Position numbers and translations under genes: made by a program
The notes under the pieces: model-generated
The model's input: the letters and a program-made list of their open reading frames with translations, nothing else
The model's database searches: none
What the model was told of the DNA's origin: nothing
Part shown: one piece after another, positions 6,376 to 13,874 of the stretch
How the letters are laid out: each line of letters opens with the position of its first letter
Position numbering within the stretch: the stretch's first letter is position 1
Source: Candidatus Aminicenantota bacterium
Lineage (GTDB): Bacteria > Acidobacteriota > Aminicenantia > UBA2199
Length of the DNA stretch: 16,460 nt
Assembly: GCA_030620255.1 (NCBI GenBank)
Contig: JAUXFB010000002.1
Location: 1-16,460, forward strand
Direction: 5' to 3'

Positions 6376-7017
6376 ATGAGTGATTTTAAATATATTATTA
6401 TTGATGGATTAGTAAAATCAGGTAAAACTAGATTAGCTAAAATAATTTCGCAAAAATTAAATGCCAGATTAATACTTGATAATAAAGAAAATCCCTTTGT
6501 GGATAATTTTTATAATTCATTAAAGAATGGAGAAAACTCTTATTTTCTTAAAACTCAACTTATTTTTTTATTAAATCGTTATTCTCAACAATTAGAAATA
6601 AAGCAAAAGGGGCTTTTTCATAAAACAACAGTGAGTGATTATATTTTTTTTAGAGATGGAATCTATGCTCATATTCTTTTAAGTGATGAAGATCTTGATA
6701 TTTACAAAAAAATGTTTAAAATTTTCTCTAAAAACATTACATCTTCAGATATTGTAGTTTATCTTCAGATATCTTTTTCAGAAATGTTGAAAAGGATTAA
6801 AGAAGAAGGAACAGAGCTTGAGAAGAATATTCCTAAAGGATATTGGAGAGAGGTATTTGAAGCTTATAATTACTATTTTTTTAATTATAATAGTTCGCCT
6901 TTATTAGTTGTAAATATGGAAGAGCTTGACCTTGATAATGAATCAGATGTTCAAAACTTAATAAATGAGATAAAGAATCATAAAATAGGGAGAAAATATT
7001 ATGCCCCAGCTCGATAG
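6376..7017 (+). CDS. Deoxynucleoside kinase
   Basis: A 213-residue kinase of the dNK/dCK/dGK family, which transfers phosphate from ATP to a deoxynucleoside in the salvage of DNA precursors. Seen: P-loop GLVKSGKT at 11-18, an N-terminal strand III typical of the fold, FLKTQLIFLLNRYSQQ at about 58-73 (the FLxxRxxQ substrate-side helix), a VSDY.FFRD block where the family has its (D/E)R or SDY catalytic motif, and a C-terminal hydrophobic strand ending LLVVNMEEL. Length is normal (200-220). Which base is used cannot be told. The gene is first in the operon with panBCD and overlaps panB by 17 bases; similar kinase-panB neighbours are known in several phyla. There is no ribosome binding site, and a promoter ends eight bases before the ATG, suggesting a leaderless mRNA. 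Confidence 0.85.
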   Translation: MSDFKYIIIDGLVKSGKTRLAKIISQKLNARLILDNKENPFVDNFYNSLKNGENSYFLKTQLIFLLNRYSQQLEIKQKGLFHKTTVSDYIFFRDGIYAHILLSDEDLDIYKKMFKIFSKNITSSDIVVYLQISFSEMLKRIKEEGTELEKNIPKGYWREVFEAYNYYFFNYNSSPLLVVNMEELDLDNESDVQNLINEIKNHKIGRKYYAPAR

Positions 7018-7846
7018 AGAAAAAATAACGGTTCTAACCTTAAAAAAAAGGAAAGAAAATGGAGAAAAAATATCTGCAGTAACATCATATGATTATCCCA
7101 GCGCTAAAATTGCATCTAAAGCAGGTATTGATATTATCCTGGTGGGTGATTCTTTAGGAATGGTTCTTCATGGAGATAAAAACACATTAAAGGTAGATAT
7201 GGATGATATAATTTATCATACAAATATGGTTGCAAAAGCAGAACCATTATCCTTAGTTGTAAGCGATATGCCATTTCAATCCTATCATATAAGTGTTGAA
7301 AAAGCTGTTGAAAATGCTATTAAGCTTGTAAAAAAGGGTGGTGCTGAAGCTGTAAAATTGGAAGGAGGTAGAAGGAGATTTAAAGTAATTGAAGCTATTA
7401 TTAATGCTGAAATCCCAGTAATGGGACATTTGGGGCTAACTCCTCAGTCTATCAATAGATTAGGGGGTTATAAAGTTCAGGGGAAAATAAAGGAAAGGGC
7501 TAAAGAGATTATACAGGATGCAATTGAGCTTGAAAAAATAGGAGTATTTGCATTAGTTCTTGAATCAATTCCAATGGAATTGGGTAAAAAAATAACTGAA
7601 AAAGTTTCAATTCCCACAATTGGTATAGGAGCTGGTAAGTATTGTGATGGACAGATTCTGGTTTTTCATGATTTAATTGGATTCACTAATTTATATTTAC
7701 CAAAGTTTGTTAGAAAATATGCTGATATGAACTCAGTTGTTTATGATGCTTTAAAAAAATATATTGATGATATAAAGAAAGAGGATTTTCCAAGTGATAA
7801 AGAGAGTTATCATCTTAATAAAGATATTGATGAGTTTTTAAGATGA
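7001..7846 (+). CDS. panB: 3-methyl-2-oxobutanoate hydroxymethyltransferase
   Basis: PanB, 281 residues, the first committed step of pantothenate synthesis: it adds a hydroxymethyl group from methylene-tetrahydrofolate to 2-oxoisovalerate, giving ketopantoate. Seen: metal and substrate residues in the expected contexts, Asp50 in LVGDSLGMV, Asp89 in VSDMPF, Lys119 and Glu121 in VKLEGG, His143 in MGHLG, and Glu188 in VLESIP, the proposed catalytic base. Length is normal. GGGAG lies nine bases before the ATG. It overlaps the upstream kinase and the downstream panC (ATGA), so the three are translated as a block. The next enzyme, ketopantoate reductase (PanE), is not in the window. Confidence 0.98.
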   Translation: MPQLDREKITVLTLKKRKENGEKISAVTSYDYPSAKIASKAGIDIILVGDSLGMVLHGDKNTLKVDMDDIIYHTNMVAKAEPLSLVVSDMPFQSYHISVEKAVENAIKLVKKGGAEAVKLEGGRRRFKVIEAIINAEIPVMGHLGLTPQSINRLGGYKVQGKIKERAKEIIQDAIELEKIGVFALVLESIPMELGKKITEKVSIPTIGIGAGKYCDGQILVFHDLIGFTNLYLPKFVRKYADMNSVVYDALKKYIDDIKKEDFPSDKESYHLNKDIDEFLR

Positions 7847-8688
7847 AGACAATAAAAAAAATTGATTCTCTTAGAAAAGAATTACATTTATATGTAAAAA
7901 AGAGGATTGGTTTGGTCCCTACAATGGGGTATCTTCATAATGGACATTTAAGTCTTATTGATCAATCAATCAAAGAAAATGATATAAGTGTTGTTTCTAT
8001 TTTTGTAAATCCATATCAATTTGGTACAGATGAGGATTTTAATGTTTATCCAAGAGATATCAAAAGAGATTTGAAGTTACTTGAAGAGAGGGGAGTCGAT
8101 ATATTGTTTTCACCTGATTCAAAAGAGATGTATCCTGAAAATTTCTCAACTTTTGTTGAAGTGGAAAAATTAAGCGAGGTTTTATGTGGAAGATCAAGAC
8201 CCACACATTTTAGGGGAGTTTGCACAGTTGTTTTGAAGTTATTTAACATAATAAACCCCAATAATGTTTACTTTGGTGCAAAAGATGCTCAACAAGCTGT
8301 TATTATAAAGAGGATGAAAGAAGATTTGAACCTGGATATAAATATAAGGGTAATGCCTATTGTCAGGGATGAAGATGGATTGGCACTTTCATCTCGTAAC
8401 AGATATCTTTCAAAGAAAGAAAGAGAAGCGGCATTATTGATGCCAGAAGCATTAAAAAAGGCAAATATACTTATAAATAATGGACTTTTTGAAGCCAATG
8501 AGATAAGAAAAAAAATTGTTGGAGAATTAAAAAAATGCAAATATATTAAAATAGATTATGTTGAGGTTGTTAATCTAAAAACATTAAAAAGTGTTGCGAT
8601 AATTGATAAGGAAAACACTCTTGTTGCTGCAGCAATTAAGGCTGGGGGAACAAGACTTATTGATAATTTTATTTTAGGAGAAATTTAA
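7843..8688 (+). CDS. panC: Pantothenate synthetase (pantoate-beta-alanine ligase)
   Basis: PanC, 281 residues, joins pantoate and beta-alanine using ATP through a pantoyl-adenylate. Seen: the HIGH-like motif HNGH at 32-35 within VPTMGYLHNGH, NPYQF around residue 56, the pantoate-binding stretch RPTHFRGV near 118, NPNNVYFGAKDAQQ near 139, and the KMSKS-like SSRNRYLS near 184. All family signatures are present and the length is usual (about 280). The start ATG overlaps the panB stop by four bases (ATGA), a typical translational coupling; there is no strong ribosome binding site of its own. The substrate beta-alanine is made by the product of the next gene. Confidence 0.98.
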   Translation: MKTIKKIDSLRKELHLYVKKRIGLVPTMGYLHNGHLSLIDQSIKENDISVVSIFVNPYQFGTDEDFNVYPRDIKRDLKLLEERGVDILFSPDSKEMYPENFSTFVEVEKLSEVLCGRSRPTHFRGVCTVVLKLFNIINPNNVYFGAKDAQQAVIIKRMKEDLNLDINIRVMPIVRDEDGLALSSRNRYLSKKEREAALLMPEALKKANILINNGLFEANEIRKKIVGELKKCKYIKIDYVEVVNLKTLKSVAIIDKENTLVAAAIKAGGTRLIDNFILGEI

Positions 8689-9057
8689 ATGCTTATACCT
8701 TTTTTAGTTTCAAAGATACATAGAGCAAAAGTAACTGGGAAAAATTTAAATTATAGTGGAAGTATATCAATAGATGAAGAGATAATGGGAAAAGCTAATT
8801 TAAGGGAGTTCCAGAAAGTAGAAGTATACAATATTTCTAATGGAAATCGTTTTGCAACGTATGTTATCCCAGCTGAAATAGGATCAAAAGATTTTATTTT
8901 AAATGGTGCTTCTGCTCACCTGGTCTCTAAGGGAGATGTTATAATAGTTGCAGCTTATGCTCTAATTGATGAGAAGGAACTCAATTCTTTAAAATCAATT
9001 GTTTTATTAATGAATGGAACCAATGAAATCGAAAAGATTTTGTATGGAAAAATATAG
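8689..9057 (+). CDS. panD: Aspartate 1-decarboxylase (pyruvoyl-dependent)
   Basis: PanD, 122 residues, makes beta-alanine from aspartate. It is translated as a proenzyme that cuts itself between Gly24 and Ser25, turning Ser25 into the pyruvoyl cofactor. Seen: KIHRA at 9-13, Tyr22, the cleavage site G24-S25 in NYSGSISID, the RFATYVI block that carries the active-site Arg, Thr and Tyr, and the LNGASAH stretch that builds the substrate pocket. Length is close to the usual 126. The ATG directly follows the panC stop with no gap, and AGGAG (about 8677-8681) is its ribosome binding site. Self-cleavage also needs no helper in most bacteria outside gamma-proteobacteria; no PanZ/PanM gene is seen. Confidence 0.97.
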   Translation: MLIPFLVSKIHRAKVTGKNLNYSGSISIDEEIMGKANLREFQKVEVYNISNGNRFATYVIPAEIGSKDFILNGASAHLVSKGDVIIVAAYALIDEKELNSLKSIVLLMNGTNEIEKILYGKI

Positions 9058-9076
9058 ATTGTATGGAGATATTTAG

Positions 9077-10093
9077 ATGAAAAAAGTTTTAGGTATGGGA
9101 AATGCATTAGTTGATATTCTTGTTAGAATTAAAGATGACAGTTTTTTGTCCGGGCTTGGTCTTGATAAAAGTAGTATGACTCTTATTGATAGAGAGAGAA
9201 TGAATTTGATAATAGATAGAACTAAATTATTGAAGAGACAGCAGGCTTCTGGTGGTTCAGCTGCTAATACTATAAACGGATTAGCCTATTTAGGAGTTTC
9301 AACTGGATATATTGGGAAAATTGGTGATGATGAATTTGGTTCTTTTTTTAATTATGATATGAACCTAAATAAAATAAAAACAAACCTTTTTAAAGGCATT
9401 GAAGATACAGGTAAATGTATTGTTCTGATATCTAATGATTCAGAAAGAACTTGTGCAACATATCTGGGTGCTGCAATTGAGTTAAATAAATCTGATTTAA
9501 GTAATAAATTGTTTGAAGGCTATGATTATTTTCATATTGAAGGTTATTTAATACAAAATAAAGACCTTATAAATAGTGCTTTAAATCTTGCCAAATGTAA
9601 TGGGGTGAAAATTTCAATTGATCTTTCAAGTTTCAATATAGTTGGAAAGAATAAAAGCTTTATAACAGATTTAATAAAGAATTATGTTGATATTGTGTTT
9701 GCAAATGAAGATGAAGCTAGAGTTTTCACAGGTAAAGGTAATCCTGAAGATGCTATTGATGAAATTGCAAAAAACTGTGAAATTGCAATTGTAAAATGTG
9801 GTAAACAGGGCTCTTTGGTTAAGTTTAATAATGTTAAATATAAAATACCCTCTATGAAGGCTAATACAATTGATACTACTGGAGCTGGTGATCTATATGC
9901 ATCTGGATTTTTTTATGGGTTAACAAATGGATACCCAATAGATATATGTGGTAGAATGGGTTCTGTTCTTGGAGCAAAGGTAGTTGAGATTCTTGGGGCA
10001 AAAATGGAAGGGAAAATGTGGAATGAAATAAAAATGCTTATTAAGAATATAGAGACTAATGAATTAGAAAAAAATGAAGGGGCCATGGTTTAA
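9077..10093 (+). CDS. PfkB-family carbohydrate/nucleoside kinase
   Basis: A 338-residue ribokinase-fold kinase. Seen: the N-terminal GNALVDILVRI strand, the substrate-lid GGSAANTINGLA at 59-70 with GKIGDDEFG near 80-88, and the C-terminal signature DTTGAGDLYASGF at 266-278, where Asp272 is the catalytic base and GAG forms the anion hole. The overall look is closest to adenosine kinase-like PfkB proteins, but sugar kinases share these motifs, so the substrate is left open. GGAG lies about ten bases before the ATG, 19 bases after panD. The stop codon (TAA at 10091-10093) lies inside the D arm of the following tRNA-Ala, so the last four sense codons plus the stop are shared with the tRNA gene. 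Confidence 0.9.
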   Translation: MKKVLGMGNALVDILVRIKDDSFLSGLGLDKSSMTLIDRERMNLIIDRTKLLKRQQASGGSAANTINGLAYLGVSTGYIGKIGDDEFGSFFNYDMNLNKIKTNLFKGIEDTGKCIVLISNDSERTCATYLGAAIELNKSDLSNKLFEGYDYFHIEGYLIQNKDLINSALNLAKCNGVKISIDLSSFNIVGKNKSFITDLIKNYVDIVFANEDEARVFTGKGNPEDAIDEIAKNCEIAIVKCGKQGSLVKFNNVKYKIPSMKANTIDTTGAGDLYASGFFYGLTNGYPIDICGRMGSVLGAKVVEILGAKMEGKMWNEIKMLIKNIETNELEKNEGAMV

Positions 10094-10149
10094 TGGGAGA
10101 ACATAGCCTTCGCAAGGCTGAAATGGCGGTTCGACTCCGCCTGGCTCCA
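10079..10149 (+). tRNA. tRNA-Ala (anticodon CGC), overlapping the pfkB-type gene
   Basis: A complete, short (71-base) cloverleaf: acceptor GGGGCCA with TGGCTCC, including the G3-U70 pair that marks alanine tRNAs; D stem GTTT/GAAC with a 7-base loop; anticodon stem TAGCC/GGCTG with loop TTCGCAA, giving CGC (reads GCG); a 4-base variable loop; T stem GGCGG/CCGCC with loop TTCGACT. The discriminator is A10149 and CCA is not encoded. The first 15 bases lie within the upstream coding sequence. No separate promoter is visible, so it is likely cut from the operon transcript. Confidence 0.95.
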
Positions 10150-10212
10150 TATAGATAAACCTGATTTTTATGTGGATTAAAGTTATAAGTAAAACTAAAT
10201 GAAGGGGCAAAA

Positions 10213-11685
10213 ATGTGTGGTGTGATTGGGATTTATGATTATGAAGAAGTTATTGCAAAAACTTATACAGCAATCTTAACACTTCAACATAGAGGCCAGG
10301 ATTCAGCAGGAATTTTAACCTATAATGGTAGATTTCATTTGAAAAAAGGAAATGGCTTAGTTAGAGACATCTTTGATCATAGAAATATAGCAAGGTTGAA
10401 AGGACACATTAGTATTGCTCATACTAGATATCCTACAGTTGGAGAAGGATCTGTAGAAGATGCCCAACCTTTCTGGATTAATTATCCTTATGGGATTGCT
10501 GGTGCTCATAATGGTAATTTAACGAATTTTTTCGAACTCAAACAGGAATTATTTGAAAAATCTCATAAAATCATTAATTCAAATTGTGATGTTGAAGCAA
10601 TTTTAAGTATTTTTACTGAACATCTTGAAAAATTTAGATCAAAAGAACTTACTCCTGATATTATTTTCAATGCTGTAAGATATGTATATAGAAAAGTAAA
10701 AGGAAGTTATTCTGTTGTTATTTATATTGCTGATAAGGGTATGTTAGCTTTCAGAGATCCATTTGGATTGAGACCTCTATTGTTTGGGATTAATAGAGAT
10801 AAGCTGATACCTTCCTTTGCATTTGCTTCTGAGAGTGTCACACTTGATGTTTTAGGTTTTAAAGATATTAAAGACTTGAAACCAGGGTCTGCTATATTTA
10901 TTGACAAAAACAGGAAAGTTCATGAAAAGAAAATATCAAACAAGCCTCACAGACCTTGCATTTTTGAATATATATATTTTGCAAGACCTGATTCATATTT
11001 AAACAAAATTAATGTTTATAAATCCAGGGTTGAATTGGGTAAAAAATTAGCAAAAAAGATAAAAAAAATAAAACTTCCAATTGATGTAATTGTGCCTGTT
11101 CCTGATTCTGCAAGAGCAGCAGCAATTGAAATAGCAAGAATTTTGAATATCAAATACAGAGAGGGGCTTGTAAAAAACAGATATATAGGAAGAACCTTTA
11201 TAATGCCGGGTGATACTCTTAGAAAAGAATCCATAAATTATAAGTTAAATCCAATAGCAGATGTTTTTAAAAATAAGAATGTTTTAATTGTTGATGATTC
11301 AATAGTAAGAGGAAATACTTCAAGGTCTATCATCCAGATGGTAAGAGATACTGGAGCAAAAAAAATATATTTTGCTTCTTATTCTGCACCTTTAAAAAAT
11401 CCCTGTATTTATGGAATTGATATGCAGACAAGAGGGGAATTTATTGCTACAAATTCAACTCCTGAACAGATAGCTAATAAAATTGGTGCAGATAAAGTGA
11501 TCTATCAAGATGTAAAAGATATGCAAGAGGCTGTCAGAGAACAGAACAAAGAAATTAAATCCTTTTGTAAAGCATGTTTTACTGGCATATATCCAACTGG
11601 AGATGTTTCTAAACATATGCTGGAACAAATTGAAGAGGAAAGAGAATATATGTCAAAACATTTAAATTTAACCTTAAATAAGTAA
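10213..11685 (+). CDS. purF: Amidophosphoribosyltransferase
   Basis: PurF, 490 residues, the first committed step of de novo purine synthesis: glutamine plus PRPP to phosphoribosylamine. Seen: an N-terminal class II glutaminase domain opening MCGVIGI, with Cys2 as nucleophile once Met is removed; HRGQDSAG near 27-34; the AHNGNL motif near 98; and the PRPP loop VLIVDDSIVRGNTS at 357-370. Cys249, Cys398, Cys452 and Cys455 sit in the contexts of the four [4Fe-4S] ligands of the Bacillus subtilis enzyme, so this is the iron-sulfur type. Unlike that enzyme there is no propeptide before the cysteine. A weak AAGGGG precedes the ATG by about five bases. The stop overlaps the next start (TAATG). Regulation by purine nucleotides is expected from the family; no PurR box or riboswitch is seen. 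Confidence 0.98.
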   Translation: MCGVIGIYDYEEVIAKTYTAILTLQHRGQDSAGILTYNGRFHLKKGNGLVRDIFDHRNIARLKGHISIAHTRYPTVGEGSVEDAQPFWINYPYGIAGAHNGNLTNFFELKQELFEKSHKIINSNCDVEAILSIFTEHLEKFRSKELTPDIIFNAVRYVYRKVKGSYSVVIYIADKGMLAFRDPFGLRPLLFGINRDKLIPSFAFASESVTLDVLGFKDIKDLKPGSAIFIDKNRKVHEKKISNKPHRPCIFEYIYFARPDSYLNKINVYKSRVELGKKLAKKIKKIKLPIDVIVPVPDSARAAAIEIARILNIKYREGLVKNRYIGRTFIMPGDTLRKESINYKLNPIADVFKNKNVLIVDDSIVRGNTSRSIIQMVRDTGAKKIYFASYSAPLKNPCIYGIDMQTRGEFIATNSTPEQIANKIGADKVIYQDVKDMQEAVREQNKEIKSFCKACFTGIYPTGDVSKHMLEQIEEEREYMSKHLNLTLNK

Positions 11686-12797
11686 TGAATAGATATTTTC
11701 GAATTTCCGGGGATTTAAAAGAGATAGATTTTCCTATCATTTTGTATAATATGCATCAAAAAGAGATTTCTGGAACTCTTATAATAAAGAATAAAAATCA
11801 TGAAAAAAGAGTAGTAATAAGAAACAAGAGGGTTATTTTTGCAAATTCAAATGATATTAAAGATTCTTTCGAAAAATATCTACTAAGAAACAATATAATT
11901 AATCAAAAGATCTTAAAAAAAACCAGTGAATATGTTAAAAGGAATGTAATAAATTTTAGAAGGGGTTTGATTGAACTTGGATACATTAATTATGATGAGG
12001 TGTGGAAATATAAGAAAGATCATTTAAAAGATATCATATTTTCTCTATTTAACCTTCATGAAGGGGATTATGAAATATTGACAGATGATAATGATATTGA
12101 CGAAAATATAGTACTTAACATTGATATTCCATCTATTATTACTGAGGGTATGAGAAATTCCGATATAATTAAAATATATAATAATTCCGTTAGAGATATT
12201 GATGATGTTTATCCCCTTCATTCTGAAATAATATCTAATTTAGAGCTTAAAGATTATGAAATTCATATACTTGATCTGGTTAGAAAAGCTTCTAGTATTG
12301 ATGAAATAATTAAAAAAAGTGAGCTTTTAGAAAAAGATACTTTAAGAATCTTATGTATGTTCTTAGTACTTGAAATAATTTCAGAAAAAAGAATAGAAAG
12401 AAAAGAGGTAAACATTGAAGAGAATATTTCAGGTTTACATTCATTTAATTCATTTGAAGATGCTTTAAAACATTACAATATGAAATATGAGATGATCTAT
12501 AAATTATTATCAAAAGAAATAGGACCAATTGCACTTTCAATTCTTTTTAAAGAAGTTAACAATATTGTAGATGCTTTACCTTTTTGTTTACAAAAAATTA
12601 AATTAAATACAAATGGTACGCTTAAAGAAGATATGATCTTGAAATCAGTATGGTATTATGATTTTGGAAAGCAAGGCATGGAATTTTTAAAAGGGCTTGA
12701 AGAAATTCTATATGCAGAGATTTATGCAGTAAAAAAACATTTGGGTATAGACTATGAGCAACAGATATTAAGATGGATAAATTCAAAGGGAATGTGA
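11685..12797 (+). CDS. DUF4388 domain protein
   Basis: A 370-residue soluble protein. Residues about 7-130 match DUF4388 (PATAN-like): opening ISGDLKEIDFPIILYNM, then SGTLIIKN, RVVIRNKRVIFANSN, and a helical part with GLIELGYINYDEVW. This domain is found in signalling proteins of delta-proteobacteria, Acidobacteria and related phyla, often with receiver or TPR domains, and probably mediates protein contacts. Residues about 183-235 look like a small helical, winged-helix-like unit (LELKDYEIHILDLV onward). The C-terminal 130 residues are helical and I do not recognise them. There is no signal peptide or membrane segment. The start is the ATG overlapping the purF stop by one base, so it is translated with purF; why a signalling-type protein follows purF is unknown. 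Confidence 0.75.
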   Translation: MNRYFRISGDLKEIDFPIILYNMHQKEISGTLIIKNKNHEKRVVIRNKRVIFANSNDIKDSFEKYLLRNNIINQKILKKTSEYVKRNVINFRRGLIELGYINYDEVWKYKKDHLKDIIFSLFNLHEGDYEILTDDNDIDENIVLNIDIPSIITEGMRNSDIIKIYNNSVRDIDDVYPLHSEIISNLELKDYEIHILDLVRKASSIDEIIKKSELLEKDTLRILCMFLVLEIISEKRIERKEVNIEENISGLHSFNSFEDALKHYNMKYEMIYKLLSKEIGPIALSILFKEVNNIVDALPFCLQKIKLNTNGTLKEDMILKSVWYYDFGKQGMEFLKGLEEILYAEIYAVKKHLGIDYEQQILRWINSKGM

Positions 12798-12802
12798 TTT
12801 TA

Positions 12803-12825
12803 AAAAAGAAACAGTTGTTCTTTTT
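12803..12825 (+). terminator. Possible weak terminator after the purF operon
   Basis: AAAAAGAA (12803-12810) and TTCTTTTT (12818-12825) form an 8-pair stem with a 7-base loop, six bases after the DUF4388 stop, and the right arm is T-rich. Seven of eight pairs are A-T, so the hairpin is weak; the palindromic A/T context could also arise by chance in such AT-rich DNA. Confidence 0.3.
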
Positions 12826-12885
12826 GTTTATTCTATTAATAATCTTGTATATTTGCTTTAAATTGTAGAACGTGAACAGGCTTTT

Positions 12886-12915
12886 TTTACATATAATCTG
12901 GGCAACCAATATAAA
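12886..12915 (+). promoter_or_regulatory. Possible promoter for miaA-hflX
   Basis: TTTACA (12886-12891) and TATAAA (12910-12915) are 18 bases apart, placing the start of transcription near 12922 and leaving a 26-base leader before miaA. A second TATAAT at 12892-12897 has no matching -35 box. The rest of the 150-base gap 12798-12947 shows no gene. Confidence 0.4.
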
Positions 12916-12947
12916 AAATATTGTTATACAGATAAGTTTTAAATAAT

Positions 12948-13874
12948 ATGGAGATTGGGAAAAAAATTGTACAAATTATTGGACCAACAGGTGTGGGAAA
13001 GAGCAAAATTGCCATAAAATTAGCGAAAGAGATAAAAGGAGAAATTATTTCTGCTGATTCAATTCAGGTCTATAAAGATTTTGATATAGGTACAGATAAG
13101 ATTAGAAATAATAGCATGAGAGGTATTCCTCACTTTTTAATTGATATAATAACTGATTGTTCTCAATTTAATGCATCAAATTTTTTAAATATGTCTTATA
13201 AAATTTCAGAAGATATTATAAAAAGAGGAAATGTGCCCATTGTTTGTGGAGGGACTGCACTTTATTTAAAAACAATGATAAATGGTATTTTCCCGGAAAA
13301 AAAAGGAAAAAAGGTTTCAAGAGAACATTTGAATGAGATTGTTAATACAAAAGGTCTTAAATATTTATGGGATGAATTGAGCAATATTGATCCATGTTAT
13401 GCAAAAAAAATAGGTAAAAACGATAGAATAAGAATTGTAAGAGCAATGGAAATATATTACAATAATGGAATTCCTCCATCAAAGATATTTAAACAAACAC
13501 AGAGCCCATATAAAAATTATAACTTTATAAGAGTTGGATTAACAATACAAAGGAACGAGCTTTATAAAAATATTGAGCATAGAGTGGAAAAGATGATGGA
13601 AAATGGATTTGTTAATGAGGTAAAATACTTAAAATCTAAATATCCTTTACATTGCCCTCCTTTCAAATCTATTGGATATAAAGAGATATTAATGTTTTTG
13701 AATAATGAAATTGATTTTGAAACTGCTAAAAAACTAATAAAACAACACTCAAAGAATTTTGCAAAAAGGCAATTATCATGGTTTAAACAGGAAAAGGATA
13801 TAAATTGGTTTACCCCAGAAAATTTTCCTGATATTGAGGACTTTGTTAAGAAGAGCTTATGGAAAGATCAATAA
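12948..13874 (+). CDS. miaA: tRNA dimethylallyltransferase
   Basis: MiaA, 308 residues, transfers a dimethylallyl group to N6 of adenosine 37 in tRNAs that read codons starting with U, which steadies codon pairing. Seen: P-loop GPTGVGKS at 12-19, DSIQVY at 37-42 (the catalytic and tRNA-contacting DSxQxY), DIGTDK near 46-51, GGTALYL near 101 (the GGTgLY motif), NDRIRIVRAMEIYY near 158-171, the KSIGYKE strand, and RQLSWFK near 284, the usual RQxTWF signature. Length is normal (300-316). There is no ribosome binding site before the ATG at 12948; GGAG occurs just inside the gene. It overlaps hflX by 16 bases, the common miaA-hflX order, but with no hfq between. Confidence 0.97.
   Translation: MEIGKKIVQIIGPTGVGKSKIAIKLAKEIKGEIISADSIQVYKDFDIGTDKIRNNSMRGIPHFLIDIITDCSQFNASNFLNMSYKISEDIIKRGNVPIVCGGTALYLKTMINGIFPEKKGKKVSREHLNEIVNTKGLKYLWDELSNIDPCYAKKIGKNDRIRIVRAMEIYYNNGIPPSKIFKQTQSPYKNYNFIRVGLTIQRNELYKNIEHRVEKMMENGFVNEVKYLKSKYPLHCPPFKSIGYKEILMFLNNEIDFETAKKLIKQHSKNFAKRQLSWFKQEKDINWFTPENFPDIEDFVKKSLWKDQ

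Noticed and set aside
8046..8540. Minus-strand frames inside panC
   Set aside because: Shadows of a conserved coding sequence.
10184..10189. TATAAG as a -10 box for a separate purF promoter
   Set aside because: No -35 box better than three of six matches at 16-18 bases; transcription from upstream is more likely.
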